A stretch of DNA of 52,125 nt from Caballeronia sp. SEWSISQ10-4 2 (GCF_030464885.1 NZ_JALPRJ010000059.1:1-52125); one strand, 5' to 3'; positions 35,994-45,418 are shown, numbered from the stretch's first letter. The notes: a model not told the origin generated them from the sequence alone. Program-made: numbers and translations.

Positions 35994-36890
35994 ATGAACA
36001 CAGTCGCAAGCGATGTGAGCACCCGGAACGCGAATCCGGCCAGCAGCGGTGATAACTCCGGCACGAACCCGGTGGAGCGAGGCGCGATACCCGGCAGTTT
36101 CAAGCCGACGCATCACTCGCCCCCGGCAGGGTCGATGAAACCGAAGATCGAGGTGAACAACCTCAACTTCTTCTACAACAAGTTTCACGCGCTGAAGAAC
36201 ATTAACCTGCGCATTCCCGAACACAAGGTGACGGCGTTTATCGGACCGTCGGGTTGCGGCAAGTCCACGCTGCTGCGCACGTTCAACAAGATGTACGCGC
36301 TGTATCCGGAGCAGCGCGCCGAAGGCGAGATCCTGATGGATGGCAACAACCTGCTCGACACCAGCCGCGACATCTCGCTGCTGCGCGCGCGCGTGGGCAT
36401 GGTGTTCCAGAAGCCGACGCCGTTCCCCATGTCGATCTACGACAACATCGCGTTCGGCGTGAAGATGTTCGAACAGCTGTCGCGCTCGGAGATGGACGAC
36501 CGCGTGGAATGGGCACTGACCAAAGCGGCGCTCTGGAACGAAGTGAAGGACAAGCTGCAGCAAAGCGGCTACGGCTTGTCGGGCGGACAGCAGCAGCGCC
36601 TGTGCATCGCGCGCGGCATTGCGATCCGGCCTGAAGTGCTGTTGCTCGACGAACCGTGTTCCGCACTCGACCCGATTTCGACCGGCCGCATTGAAGAATT
36701 GATCGCCGAACTAAAAGATGACTACACGGTAGTGATCGTCACGCACAACATGCAGCAGGCGGCGCGTTGTTCGGACTACACTGCTTATATGTATCTGGGC
36801 GAATTGATTGAATTCGGCGATACGGAAAAAATCTTTATCAAGCCGTCCCGCAAGGAAACGGAAGATTACATTACCGGTCGGTTTGGTTGA
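35994..36890 (+). CDS. pstB: phosphate ABC transporter, ATPase PstB
   Basis: A 298-residue ABC ATPase: Walker A IGPSGCGKST (about 83), Q-loop VFQKPTPFPMSIYDN, signature LSGGQQQRLCIARG, Walker B VLLLDEPCSALDP and H-loop IVTHNMQQA. It powers PstCA and, with PhoU, links transport to PhoR. Compared with the roughly 257-residue E. coli protein it has about 45 extra N-terminal residues, polar and low in complexity, before MKPKIEVNNLNFFY; an internal start at that Met is possible. Confidence 0.96.
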   Translation: MNTVASDVSTRNANPASSGDNSGTNPVERGAIPGSFKPTHHSPPAGSMKPKIEVNNLNFFYNKFHALKNINLRIPEHKVTAFIGPSGCGKSTLLRTFNKMYALYPEQRAEGEILMDGNNLLDTSRDISLLRARVGMVFQKPTPFPMSIYDNIAFGVKMFEQLSRSEMDDRVEWALTKAALWNEVKDKLQQSGYGLSGGQQQRLCIARGIAIRPEVLLLDEPCSALDPISTGRIEELIAELKDDYTVVIVTHNMQQAARCSDYTAYMYLGELIEFGDTEKIFIKPSRKETEDYITGRFG

Positions 36891-36948
36891 GTCTGCGGTG
36901 AATCATTCGCACAGTCATACGGGCTAAAAAAGGACTTCAGGAGCACAT

Positions 36949-37653
36949 ATGTCCGATAAACATTTGTCGAGCCAGTTCGACGCCGATCTGAATGCGGTGT
37001 CATCGAAGGTGCTGGAAATGGGCGGTCTGGTCGAGTCGCAAATTATCAACGCCATGCAGGCGCTCAATACGTTCGACATGGATATTGTCGAGGCGGTGAT
37101 TCTTGCCGAAACGCGCCTTAACACCATGGAAGTCGAGATTGACGAGGAGTGCAGCAACATCATCGCGCGCCGTCAGCCGGCCGCGCGTGACCTGCGTTTG
37201 TTGATGGCGATTTCGAAGACTATTACGAATCTCGAGCGCGCCGGTGACGAAGCCGAGAAGATCGCCAAGCGCGTGAAGCGCATCAACGAAGATGGCATGG
37301 GGCGTAACGTCAATATCGCGGAAATCAAGTTGTCCGGCGAAATGGCGGTCTCTATCCTGCGCCGTGCACTCGATGCGTTCGCGCGCCTGGATACGGTAGC
37401 GGCCGCGCAGATCGTTCGCGACGACAAAGCCATCGACGAAGAATTCCGTGCGTTCGTGCGCAAGCTGGTGACGTACATGATGGAAGATCCGCGCATGATC
37501 TCGGCGGGTCTTGATTATCTGTTCATCGCCAAGGCGGTTGAGCGGATCGGCGACCACGCAAAGAACATTGCCGAGTTCATTATTTACATTGTGAAGGGAA
37601 CGGATGTCCGCCATGTGTCGCGCGATCAACTCGAACGCGAAGCACTGAGCTGA
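36949..37653 (+). CDS. phoU: phosphate signalling regulator PhoU
   Basis: A 234-residue all-helical protein with two PhoU repeats, each with the metal-binding E-x3-D-x3-E/D type of motif (RAGDEAEKIAKRV near 97, and VERIGDHAKNIAEFI near 197). It restrains PhoR and PstB when phosphate is plentiful. AGGAG lies about eight bases before the ATG. Placed after pstB with a 58-base gap, and before phoB, as usual in Burkholderia (unlike E. coli, where phoBR is elsewhere). Confidence 0.96.
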   Translation: MSDKHLSSQFDADLNAVSSKVLEMGGLVESQIINAMQALNTFDMDIVEAVILAETRLNTMEVEIDEECSNIIARRQPAARDLRLLMAISKTITNLERAGDEAEKIAKRVKRINEDGMGRNVNIAEIKLSGEMAVSILRRALDAFARLDTVAAAQIVRDDKAIDEEFRAFVRKLVTYMMEDPRMISAGLDYLFIAKAVERIGDHAKNIAEFIIYIVKGTDVRHVSRDQLEREALS

Positions 37654-37658
37654 TTCTT

Positions 37659-37676
37659 TTGTGATCCAGATGTCAG
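37659..37676 (+). promoter_or_regulatory. candidate Pho box before phoB
   Basis: TTGTGAT (37659) and ATGTCAG (37670) each match the CTGTCAT half-site at five of seven positions with the right 4-base spacing. It lies between phoU and phoB and could allow PhoB to drive its own gene. No good -10 box at the expected distance, so this is tentative. Confidence 0.35.
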
Positions 37677-37713
37677 TTATTTAACTTACGCGAAGAAGGT
37701 TACAGAGGTGCCG

Positions 37714-38421
37714 ATGCCCAGCAGCATTCTCGTTATAGAAGACGAACCCGCGATTTCCGAATTGATTTCGGTAAATTTGCAACACGCGGGCCATTGCCCC
37801 ATTCGTGCTTATAACGCGGAACAGGCGCAAAACCTGATCAGCGATGTCTTGCCGGACCTAGTACTGCTCGACTGGATGCTGCCGGGTAAATCCGGCATCG
37901 CCTTTGCGCGGGAATTGCGCGGCAACGAACGCACGAAACACATTCCGATCATCATGCTCACCGCTCGCGGCGACGAGCAGGATAAGGTGCTCGGACTTGA
38001 AATCGGCGCTGACGATTATGTGACGAAGCCGTTTTCGCCGAAAGAATTGATGGCGCGGATCAAGGCGGTATTGCGCCGGCGCGCGCCGCAATTGACGGAA
38101 GACGTGGTGGCAATCAACGGTTTGCGTCTCGATCCGGCGACCCATAGGGTGGCGGCGCATGCGAACGGTCATTCCGACGATATCAAGCTCGATCTCGGAC
38201 CGACCGAATTCCGCTTGCTGCATTTCTTCATGACCCATCCTGAGCGCGTGCATAGCCGCACGCAATTGCTCGATCAGGTGTGGGGCGATCACGTATTCGT
38301 GGAAGAGCGGACGGTGGACGTGCATATCAAGCGTTTGCGCGCAGCACTAAAGCCCGCGGGTTGCGATGCTATGATTGAAACGGTTCGTGGCAGTGGGTAC
38401 AGGCTGGCCAAGAGTGCTTGA
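37714..38421 (+). CDS. phoB: phosphate response regulator PhoB
   Basis: A 235-residue OmpR/PhoB-class regulator. Receiver domain: acidic pair EDEP (about 9-12), phospho-acceptor Asp in LVLLDWMLPGKSG (about 54), Thr in MLTARG and Lys in VTKPFSPKELMAR. The winged-helix domain (about 135-235) has GPTEFRLLHFFMTHPERV and VEERTVDVHIKRLR. It binds Pho boxes when phosphorylated. ATG at 37714 follows GAGG by five bases; a GTG two codons earlier is also possible. Confidence 0.96.
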   Translation: MPSSILVIEDEPAISELISVNLQHAGHCPIRAYNAEQAQNLISDVLPDLVLLDWMLPGKSGIAFARELRGNERTKHIPIIMLTARGDEQDKVLGLEIGADDYVTKPFSPKELMARIKAVLRRRAPQLTEDVVAINGLRLDPATHRVAAHANGHSDDIKLDLGPTEFRLLHFFMTHPERVHSRTQLLDQVWGDHVFVEERTVDVHIKRLRAALKPAGCDAMIETVRGSGYRLAKSA

Positions 38422-38471
38422 AGCCCGCGACCAATTGTGGTCGCGTGGCAATAATCTCGATCCGCTCATTC

Positions 38472-39785
38472 ATGAATATCATCTGGACGCGGTCGCTCGT
38501 GTCCCTCGCGTTGCTCGCGGTATTAAGCGGGATTGTTGGCGCACTGTTCGGAGTGCGTGTCGCGCTCTGTTTTGCGCTCTTCATGCTCGTTCTGCAAACC
38601 CTTTTCACCACCTTTCATACGCAGCGCCTGTGGCGTTTGCTCGACGCGCCGGTGTACGGCGAAGTGCCGAGCGCACCGGGCGTGTGGGGCGAGATTTATT
38701 ATCGCTTGCATAAGCTTGCAAAGCGCTGGCATGCGCAGGTGCGCCAGGTCGAGCAGCAGCATTCACGATTTATCCAGGGCATACAGGCTTCGCCGAATGG
38801 CGTAGCCATGCTCGACGACAGCGACCAGATAGAGTGGTGCAACGCGATCGCGGAAACCCATTTTGGTCTCGATGCCAAACGCGATCTGCGTCAGCACATC
38901 ACGCATCTCGTGCGTCAGCCCGACTTCGTTCGTTATCTCGCTTCGCAGCATTATGAGTCGGTGCTGGTGATGCGCGGGATGGGGCTGAACCGGCAGCATG
39001 TGTTGGCGGTGCAAATATTCCCGTACGGTGAAAACCGGAAGCTGATTCTGACCCAGGACATCACGGAACTGGAAAGAACCGATTCCATGCGCCGCGATTT
39101 TGTCGCGAACGTTTCCCACGAGTTGAAGACGCCGTTGACGGTCTTGTCGGGCTTTCTCGAAACCATGCGCGAGTTGCCGCTGAATGAATCCGACCGGGCG
39201 CGTTATCTGGAGATGATGGAACAGCAGTCGTCGCGGATGCAGAACATCGTGCGGGATCTGCTGGTGCTGGCGAATCTCGAAGGCGATGTCAAACCGCCCA
39301 GCGACGACGTTCTCGACATGCGCGCGGTGCTGCGTCATCTGGAAGAAGACGCCGATAATCTTTCGAATGGCCGGCATCGAATCACATTCAGTGCCGATGA
39401 AGCGCTGACGGTGGCCGGTTCGGAAACGGAGATTGTCAGCGCGCTTGCCAATCTGGTAACGAATGCGATTCGCTATACGCCGGATGGCGGAACGATCGAT
39501 GTATCGTGGCAGCGCATTCGGGATCGCGCGGTGTTTTCAGTGCGCGATAGCGGACTCGGCATTCCGGCCGAACATATTCCGCGTCTGACCGAGCGGTTTT
39601 ATCGAGTCGATAGAAGCCGTTCGCGCGATACCGGCGGCACGGGCCTCGGGCTGGCGATCGTGAAGCATGTATTGCAACGGCATGGGGCCGACCTCGAAGT
39701 CAAAAGCGAGGAAGGGCGGGGCAGTACCTTCTCGGTGAAGTTTTCTGCCGCCCGCACGGCGTTGAGAAAATCGATTGCTGCTTGA
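38472..39785 (+). CDS. phoR: phosphate sensor histidine kinase PhoR
   Basis: A 437-residue membrane kinase. Two N-terminal helices (about 7-22 and 26-45), then a PAS domain (GIQASPNGVAMLDDSDQIEW). The H-box FVANVSHELKTPLTVLSGFL carries the phosphorylated His; N-box LVTNAIRYTPDGG; G1 SVRDSGLGIP; G2 GTGLGLAIVKHV. It phosphorylates PhoB when phosphate is scarce, gated by PstB and PhoU. ATG at 38472 opens the membrane helix; a TTG that overlaps the phoB stop would add 18 residues. Confidence 0.95.
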   Translation: MNIIWTRSLVSLALLAVLSGIVGALFGVRVALCFALFMLVLQTLFTTFHTQRLWRLLDAPVYGEVPSAPGVWGEIYYRLHKLAKRWHAQVRQVEQQHSRFIQGIQASPNGVAMLDDSDQIEWCNAIAETHFGLDAKRDLRQHITHLVRQPDFVRYLASQHYESVLVMRGMGLNRQHVLAVQIFPYGENRKLILTQDITELERTDSMRRDFVANVSHELKTPLTVLSGFLETMRELPLNESDRARYLEMMEQQSSRMQNIVRDLLVLANLEGDVKPPSDDVLDMRAVLRHLEEDADNLSNGRHRITFSADEALTVAGSETEIVSALANLVTNAIRYTPDGGTIDVSWQRIRDRAVFSVRDSGLGIPAEHIPRLTERFYRVDRSRSRDTGGTGLGLAIVKHVLQRHGADLEVKSEEGRGSTFSVKFSAARTALRKSIAA

Positions 39786-39786
39786 C

Positions 39787-39818
39787 GTGCCCCGACGCAA
39801 AGGTGCCCCGACGCAAAG
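39787..39818 (+). repeat. 16-bp perfect tandem duplication
   Basis: GTGCCCCGACGCAAAG occurs twice back to back (39787-39802 and 39803-39818) directly after phoR, in the 47 bases between convergent phoR and ppk. With the following GGCACG the repeat can also fold into a hairpin that may end both transcripts, though no T-run follows. Confidence 0.8.
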
Positions 39819-39832
39819 GCACGTTCAAACCG

Positions 39833-41896
39833 TCACGGGCAGAACTTCGCGAGCAGGCCCAGTTGCGCATTGCGCATCGATTTACCCGGCCTGCGCCGCC
39901 GATAATGCCCGTCGCTCTGCATGAGCCACGCCGACTGATTGTCGCCGAGAAACACTGACAGTCCTTCGGCAATCACGCGCCGTTTCAGGCGGCGATCATT
40001 CACGGGAAAAGCCACTTCCACGCGCCGGAAGAAGTTGCGGTCCATCCAGTCCGCGCTCGACAAATACACTTTCTCTTCACCGCCCGCATAAAAATAAAAG
40101 ATACGGTGATGTTCGAGAAAACGCCCGACGATGGAGCGCACCGTGATGTTCTCGGACAGATCTTCCACGCCCGGTTTCAACGCGCAGACCCCACGCACGA
40201 TCAGATCGATTTTCACGCCCGCCTGCGACGCTTCATACAACGCGACGATCACGGTCGGTTCGAGCAGCGCATTCATCTTGGCGACAATCCGCGCTTTCTT
40301 TCCGGCGCGCGCGTTATCGGCTTCAGCACGAATGGCTTCGATAAGATTCGGATGCAGCGTAAAAGGCGCTTGCCAAAGCTGATGCAAGCGCAACTCACCG
40401 CCAATGCCGGTGAGTTGCTGGAACACGTGATGCACGTCTTCGCAGACTTGCTGATCCGACGTCATCACGGCGAAATCGGTATAAAGACGTGCCGTACGCG
40501 GATGATAGTTACCCGTGCCCAGATGTACATAACGCCTGAGCATCATCTTGCCGTTCTGCGAGACGCGCCGCACGATCAGCATCATTTTCGCGTGGCACTT
40601 GTGGCCCACCACGCCGTACACCACATGCGCGCCCACGGCTTCGAGCTGCGAAGCCCAGTTGATATTCGTCTCCTCGTCGAAGCGCGCGAGCAGTTCGACC
40701 ACCACGGTCACTTCCTTGCCATTGCGCGCGGCTTGCATCAGCGCGTCCATCAGCGGCGAGTCGGTGCCTGTCCGATAGATGGTCTGCTTGATCGCGACGA
40801 CCTGCGGGTCCTTGGCTGCCTGCAACAGCAACTCGAGCACGGGCTGAAAACTCTCGTACGGATGGTGCAGGAGCACGTCGCCCTGATCGATGGCATCGAA
40901 GAGATTCGATGACGCCGCGAGCGTCTTCGGCACCGCCGGAATATGCGGCACGAACTTCAGGTCGGGCCGGTCGACCATCTCGGGCAACTGCATCAGACGC
41001 ACGAGATTCACCGGCCCGTTCACGCGATAACAATCGCGGTCATTCAGTTCGCTCTCGTCGAGCAGGCGACGGATCATGTGCGGCGGCGTCTCGGCCGACA
41101 CTTCCAGCCGCACCGCGTTGCCCAGGTGCCGCGCGGGCAGTTCGCCCTGCAACGCCACGCGCAGATTGGTGATTTCGTCTTCATCGACGAACAATTCGCT
41201 GTTGCGCGTGATGCGGAACTGGTTGCAACTGCGCACGATCAGATGCGGAAACAACGCGTCGACAAAACGCTGCATCAGGGAGCTCAGCAGCACGAACCCG
41301 TGCGGGTACCCCGACAGCGCCTCGGGCATGCGCACGAGCCGCGGCAGCGCGCGCGGCGCCTGCACGATACCCATCACGGCCTGGCGGCCGAACGCGTCTT
41401 TCCCCTCCAGCTCGACCACGAAGTTCAGGCTCTTGTTCAGCACGCGCGGAAACGGATGTGCGGGATCGAGGCCGATCGGCGTCAACACCGGCAGCAACTC
41501 GCTCTGGAAGTAATCGCGGGCCCAGTCAGTCTGCGCTTCGCTCCACGACTCCACGCCATGAAAGTAGATCCCTTCGCTTTCCAGCGCGGGAAACACGGTG
41601 TCCTGCAGCATCACGTATTGCTGATGCACCAGGCGATGCGCACGTTCGACCACGAGGTCGTACACATGCTGCAGCGACATGCCGTCGGGCGAGAGCGAGC
41701 CCGGATTGTCGCGCATCTGTTCCTGCATGCCGGCCATCCGCACTTCGAAAAATTCGTCCAGATTGCTGCTGGTGATGCAGATAAAGCGGAGTCGTTCGAG
41801 CAGCGGGACGGAGGTATCGGCGGCTTGCGACAATACACGTTCGTTAAAACCCAGAATGCCCAGTTCGCGATTAAGAAGGGGATAGCGTAAGGACAT
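39833..41896 (-). CDS. ppk: polyphosphate kinase 1
   Basis: A 687-residue enzyme of the standard length that builds polyphosphate from ATP. N-terminal domain YPLLNRELGILGFNERVL and ITSSNLDEFFEVRM; catalytic C-terminal PLD-like domains with TIYRTGTDSPL, the autophosphorylated His region VGHKCHAKMMLIVRR (about 430), YVHLGTGNYHPRTARLYTDF, and VRGVCALKPGVEDLSENI. It ends convergently with phoR and is divergent from ppx. Co-location with pst-pho suggests joint control by phosphate. Confidence 0.97.
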   Translation of the reverse strand: MSLRYPLLNRELGILGFNERVLSQAADTSVPLLERLRFICITSSNLDEFFEVRMAGMQEQMRDNPGSLSPDGMSLQHVYDLVVERAHRLVHQQYVMLQDTVFPALESEGIYFHGVESWSEAQTDWARDYFQSELLPVLTPIGLDPAHPFPRVLNKSLNFVVELEGKDAFGRQAVMGIVQAPRALPRLVRMPEALSGYPHGFVLLSSLMQRFVDALFPHLIVRSCNQFRITRNSELFVDEDEITNLRVALQGELPARHLGNAVRLEVSAETPPHMIRRLLDESELNDRDCYRVNGPVNLVRLMQLPEMVDRPDLKFVPHIPAVPKTLAASSNLFDAIDQGDVLLHHPYESFQPVLELLLQAAKDPQVVAIKQTIYRTGTDSPLMDALMQAARNGKEVTVVVELLARFDEETNINWASQLEAVGAHVVYGVVGHKCHAKMMLIVRRVSQNGKMMLRRYVHLGTGNYHPRTARLYTDFAVMTSDQQVCEDVHHVFQQLTGIGGELRLHQLWQAPFTLHPNLIEAIRAEADNARAGKKARIVAKMNALLEPTVIVALYEASQAGVKIDLIVRGVCALKPGVEDLSENITVRSIVGRFLEHHRIFYFYAGGEEKVYLSSADWMDRNFFRRVEVAFPVNDRRLKRRVIAEGLSVFLGDNQSAWLMQSDGHYRRRRPGKSMRNAQLGLLAKFCP

Positions 41897-42221
41897 CGAA
41901 AGTATTGGCAGTCAAAAAAGCGGAATGTGCAAGGATCGCCCGGAATGCATCACAGGTTGATGACGTTTTTGTGAAATCGTAATGTCATAAATCTAACGCC
42001 TGCCTCGCGTATGGTCGATTCTGGCAAGATTCGTCCGAGTTCGTCTAATAATTGTTTTATTGGCACATTTCGCTTCACTGGATTATTTGCCAGACCAGCA
42101 CAGTCGTCCGGTTGGACTTAAAATTGGCGCGCTTCGGCGGCGCGGCGTGTTCAAATGCTGCCCGCACCGCGTGAGTACGCAAGGCGCTCGCGGGCACAAC
42201 CCTACGGAAACTGGAAAATCG
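41897..42221. promoter_or_regulatory. divergent ppk / ppx promoter region with a possible Pho box
   Basis: About 325 bases between the starts of ppk and ppx. It is A+T-rich near 41960-42060. GTGAAAT (41971) and ATGTCAT (41982) have the 7+4+7 layout of a Pho box, with four and six matches to CTGTCAT. A PhoB site here could serve either gene. No clear paired -35/-10 was found. Confidence 0.4.
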
Positions 42222-43739
42222 ATGGTCAACCCCCCTCATCTTTTGGCGGCCGTAGATCTTGGATCGAACAGCTTCAGGCTGATCGTCGGACGCGTCGAGG
42301 AGACGCCTTCCGGCAGCCCGATCTATCAGGTCGATGCGCTGCGTGAACCCGTGCGGCTCGCGGCGGGCCTGTCACGAGACAAATTTCTCGACCGCGCTTC
42401 GCAATTGCGCGGCTGGGACGCGCTGAAGCGCTTCGGCGAACGGCTGCGCGACTTCCATCCCGACCACGTGCGCGCGGTCGCGACCAATACGCTGCGCGTG
42501 GCCAAGAACGCCGATGAATTCCTCGCCGAAGCGCAGAACGCGCTCGGGTTTCCCATCGAAGTGATTGCCGGGCGGGAAGAAGCGCGCCTGATTTATGCGG
42601 GCGCTGCGCATTCAGTGCCGGCGAGCGCGGGCAAGCGGCTGGTGGTGGATATCGGCGGCGGATCGACGGAATTCATTATTGGCTCGCATTACACGCCAAT
42701 TCATATGGAGAGTTTGTATATCGGCTGCGTGAGCCATAGCCGGCAGTTTTTCGCAGCCGGTAATGTCGACGAATATTCAATGCGGCAGGCCGAGCTCGCC
42801 GCCAAGCGCGAGATCGAGATTATCTCGAGCGAATACAAACAGACCGGCTGGGATCAGGCGATAGGGTCGTCGGGTACGGCGCGGGCGCTGGCCGAGTTGA
42901 TCGAGGCGAATGGTTTCAACGATCCCGGTATCACGCACGGCATTTCCCGAGGCGGGCTGGAGCGGTTGAAAAAGGCGCTGATCAAAGCCGAGAACGTGAA
43001 CCGGCTGAAGCTGATCGCGTTGAAGGCCGACCGGATTCCGGTGCTCGCGGGCGGGTTGTCGATCATGCTCGGCGTATTCGAGGAACTGGGTATTGAATAC
43101 GTCGATACCACCGACGGCGCGTTGCGGCTCGGCGTGCTGTATGACCTGCTCGGGCGCACACAGCATCAGGACATGCGCACGGTGACGGTTGAAGGGTTCA
43201 AGCGGCGCTATGCGGTGGATGGTGAACAATCGGACCGCATTGCCGCGCTGGCGATCAGCTTCTATGAGCAGCTCGAAGCAGCCGATGCCGATGCGGAGCG
43301 CCGGATCGAAAATAGAATGTTTCTGGGGTGGGCGGCGGCGTTGCATGAGATCGGGCTTTCTATCTCGCATAGCGCTTATCACAAGCATTCTGCGTATATC
43401 GCGAGTCACGCGGATATGCCCGGGTTTTCAAGGACCGATCAGGCGCGGTTGGCCGGGTTGGTGCTTGGGCATGTGGGGAAGTTGGGCAAGCTTTCCCAGG
43501 CGCGGGATGTTGACTGGACCTTGCTGTTTTGTTTGCGGCTTGCGGCGCTGCTTTGCCGGAGACGGGCCGATGTCGGGTTTCCGGCTATCCAGGTGTCTCT
43601 AGCCAATGGCGGCTTCGATGTGCGCTTGCCCAACGATTGGGTCGCGCTTAATCCGCTCACCGACTATAGCCTCGTTCAGGAGGCGGCGGAGTGGGAGAAG
43701 ATCGGGAAGGCGTATCGGGTGGTTTATACCGGGGTTTGA
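42222..43739 (+). CDS. ppx: exopolyphosphatase (Ppx/GppA family)
   Basis: A 505-residue member of the ASKHA fold. LLAAVDLGSNSFRLIVGRVE at the N-terminus is the phosphate-1 loop, VVDIGGGSTEFIIG (about 143) the phosphate-2 loop, and GSSGTARALAELI with PVLAGGLSIML completes the pocket. The C-terminal half is the HD-like helical domain (LHEIGLSISHSAYHKHSAYI). It releases phosphate from polyphosphate ends and may also act on pppGpp. ATG 42222 is the family start; the long upstream frame has low-complexity composition and is rejected. Confidence 0.94.
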   Translation: MVNPPHLLAAVDLGSNSFRLIVGRVEETPSGSPIYQVDALREPVRLAAGLSRDKFLDRASQLRGWDALKRFGERLRDFHPDHVRAVATNTLRVAKNADEFLAEAQNALGFPIEVIAGREEARLIYAGAAHSVPASAGKRLVVDIGGGSTEFIIGSHYTPIHMESLYIGCVSHSRQFFAAGNVDEYSMRQAELAAKREIEIISSEYKQTGWDQAIGSSGTARALAELIEANGFNDPGITHGISRGGLERLKKALIKAENVNRLKLIALKADRIPVLAGGLSIMLGVFEELGIEYVDTTDGALRLGVLYDLLGRTQHQDMRTVTVEGFKRRYAVDGEQSDRIAALAISFYEQLEAADADAERRIENRMFLGWAAALHEIGLSISHSAYHKHSAYIASHADMPGFSRTDQARLAGLVLGHVGKLGKLSQARDVDWTLLFCLRLAALLCRRRADVGFPAIQVSLANGGFDVRLPNDWVALNPLTDYSLVQEAAEWEKIGKAYRVVYTGV

Positions 43740-43894
43740 TGGCCGTAGCGGGGCGGCGTTAGGGAAAGCGGGGCAGCCCGGTTCCATGCTGCCCCATTGC
43801 GTGCGCGAGTCTCCGGCGCAAAAGTGAAATTAGTACGGACTTCGAACTTTATTCCACGTTTCTTGCCCTGCACCCAATTGCATCGCAGTTCGTC

Positions 43895-43931
43895 GCGCCA
43901 GCGGCGTTGATCTGATCGTTATCGCTGGCGC
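43895..43931. terminator. hairpin between ppx and the acyltransferase gene
   Basis: GCGCCAGCG (43895-43903) and CGCTGGCGC (43923-43931) form a 9-bp stem between two convergent genes. The T-run after it is poor, so the terminator call is moderate. Confidence 0.45.
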
Positions 43932-43973
43932 GTTTGGTCTCTTCCGCTATCTGCTCGTTGGCGTTTTCAATCT

Positions 43974-44807
43974 TCAGTCGGCCATGAAGTGGCGCACGTA
44001 ACGCTCACCTATCTCCGATAAACGCAGCAAAGTCAAAAAGTCCGCCGTGTTGAAATCGGGATCCCATGCCGGAGCGCCGCAGATTTTTGCGCCCAAGCGC
44101 AAATAGCCCTTCAACAACGGCGGCGGCGCGACCGTGGCTCCCGTGCGCAGTTCCTGCACCGGCAGCGGCGTATGCGCAAACGCCCGGTATTCCGGCGACG
44201 TCAGCGCCTCTTTCTCCAACCCCTCGTACAGGTCGGCGGCGTAGTGGCCGCCATCGGCCATCGCGACGCTTGCGCAGCCCAGCATGGTCTCGTAGCCGTT
44301 CTGCTTCATGTACGCCGCGAGACCGCCCCACAGCGACATGATCACCGCGCCGCTGCGGTAATCCGCGTGCACGCACGACCGGCCGACTTCCACCAGCTTC
44401 GGGCGCAGATGCGCGAGGCGGGAGACGTCGAATTCGCTCTCGGCGTACAGCCGCCCGGCACGCGCCGCCTGATGCGGCGGCAACACGCGATAGGTACCCA
44501 CAACCTTCAAGGTGTCCAGGTCGCGGACCAGCAAGTGGTCGCAAAAGGCATCGAACGCGTCGACGTCCAGACCTGCCGGGCCCTTCAGGTGAGCCCCCAT
44601 CTCGTCCGCGAACACCCGGTACCGCAAGCGCTGCGCTTCACGCAATTCAGCCTCGGAATGCGCCCACGATACCCGCAGCCGGTGTTGCCCCGTCACGGTC
44701 TCCGCCGCGCTCGGCAAACGCTGGCGTTCGGCAACGTTCGAGCCACCAGACCCGCTCAGTCCATTCGATGTGCTCAAGAAAGCGGCGAGCGTCGTCGATT
44801 TTTGCAT
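43974..44807 (-). CDS. olsB: GNAT-fold N-acyltransferase, OlsB-like
   Basis: A 277-residue protein matching L-ornithine N(alpha)-acyltransferase and other hemolysin-like acyl-ACP acyltransferases. WAHSEAELREAQRLRYRVFADEMGA (about 48, given in part) is the family entry, then DAFCDHLLVRD, VVGTYRVLPP, ELGRSC-like VEVGRSCVHADYRSG and LLGCAS-like MLGCASVAM. In this family the enzyme adds 3-hydroxyacyl chains from ACP to ornithine, the first step of phosphate-free ornithine lipids, which replace phospholipids under phosphate limitation; the place next to the phosphate genes fits. ATG 44807 is chosen; the longer frame is unlikely. The exact substrate is inferred. Confidence 0.8.
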   Translation of the reverse strand: MQKSTTLAAFLSTSNGLSGSGGSNVAERQRLPSAAETVTGQHRLRVSWAHSEAELREAQRLRYRVFADEMGAHLKGPAGLDVDAFDAFCDHLLVRDLDTLKVVGTYRVLPPHQAARAGRLYAESEFDVSRLAHLRPKLVEVGRSCVHADYRSGAVIMSLWGGLAAYMKQNGYETMLGCASVAMADGGHYAADLYEGLEKEALTSPEYRAFAHTPLPVQELRTGATVAPPPLLKGYLRLGAKICGAPAWDPDFNTADFLTLLRLSEIGERYVRHFMAD

Positions 44808-44959
44808 TGGCAATCCCCAAAGTGGATTTGGCTGACGTTTTACAGTTAGCCGCCAATGTAAGTATTCCGAATGACGCTCGCATGGCATCACGATGACGAT
44901 TCAATGAAGCGTCACTGCGCCGCCACGGTTTTACCGCTTTTGCGTCCAATTTGTTGTAG

Positions 44960-45418
44960 CTACAGTAAATCAGGACTGTTTACGGCGCGCAACACGATCT
45001 GGTCGTCGCCCGCGCGGGAGCGCTGCTGGAACCACCAGATGCCACCTTTTTTCAGAGTCCATTCGGCTTCGTGGCCGGTCATCAACGAAGCCGCGACGCG
45101 CCCGAGCGTTGGTTGATGCCCGACCACGACCACGGTTTCCGCCACGCCACGCGGCCATTGAGCGGCATCGAGCACGGCTTGGGCGCTCGCGCCCGGCGCC
45201 AGTTCCTTCACCACGCTATACCGGTCGCCAAACGCTTCCATTGTCTGGATCGTGCGTGTGGCCGGGCTGACGAGAAACAGTGTGTCGTCGTCGATACGGC
45301 TTTTCAGCCACTTCGCCGCCGCCTGCGCCTGTTTTACGCCGCGCGGGGTGAGTTGACGCACGAGATCGCTCGCGGCCTGGTCTTCTGCTTCGGCATGGCG
45401 CCAGAGAATGAGGTTCAT
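44960..45418 (-). CDS. sixA: SixA-like phosphohistidine phosphatase
   Basis: A 152-residue histidine phosphatase. It starts MNLILWRHAEAED, the RHG-type motif with the catalytic His; a second Arg is in LVSPATRTIQTME, and the second His is in VVVVGHQPTLGRVA. The short length matches SixA, which in E. coli removes phosphate from His of phosphorelay or PTS proteins. ATG 45418 opens the motif; the longer frame crosses the tRNA promoter region and is rejected. AAAGGAGA lies before it on the minus strand. Confidence 0.88.
   Translation of the reverse strand: MNLILWRHAEAEDQAASDLVRQLTPRGVKQAQAAAKWLKSRIDDDTLFLVSPATRTIQTMEAFGDRYSVVKELAPGASAQAVLDAAQWPRGVAETVVVVGHQPTLGRVAASLMTGHEAEWTLKKGGIWWFQQRSRAGDDQIVLRAVNSPDLL

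Noticed and set aside
34569..36563. 664-residue open frame opposite pstC, pstA and pstB
   Set aside because: Shadow of three clear genes, with an Arg/Gln/His-rich composition and no recognisable domain.
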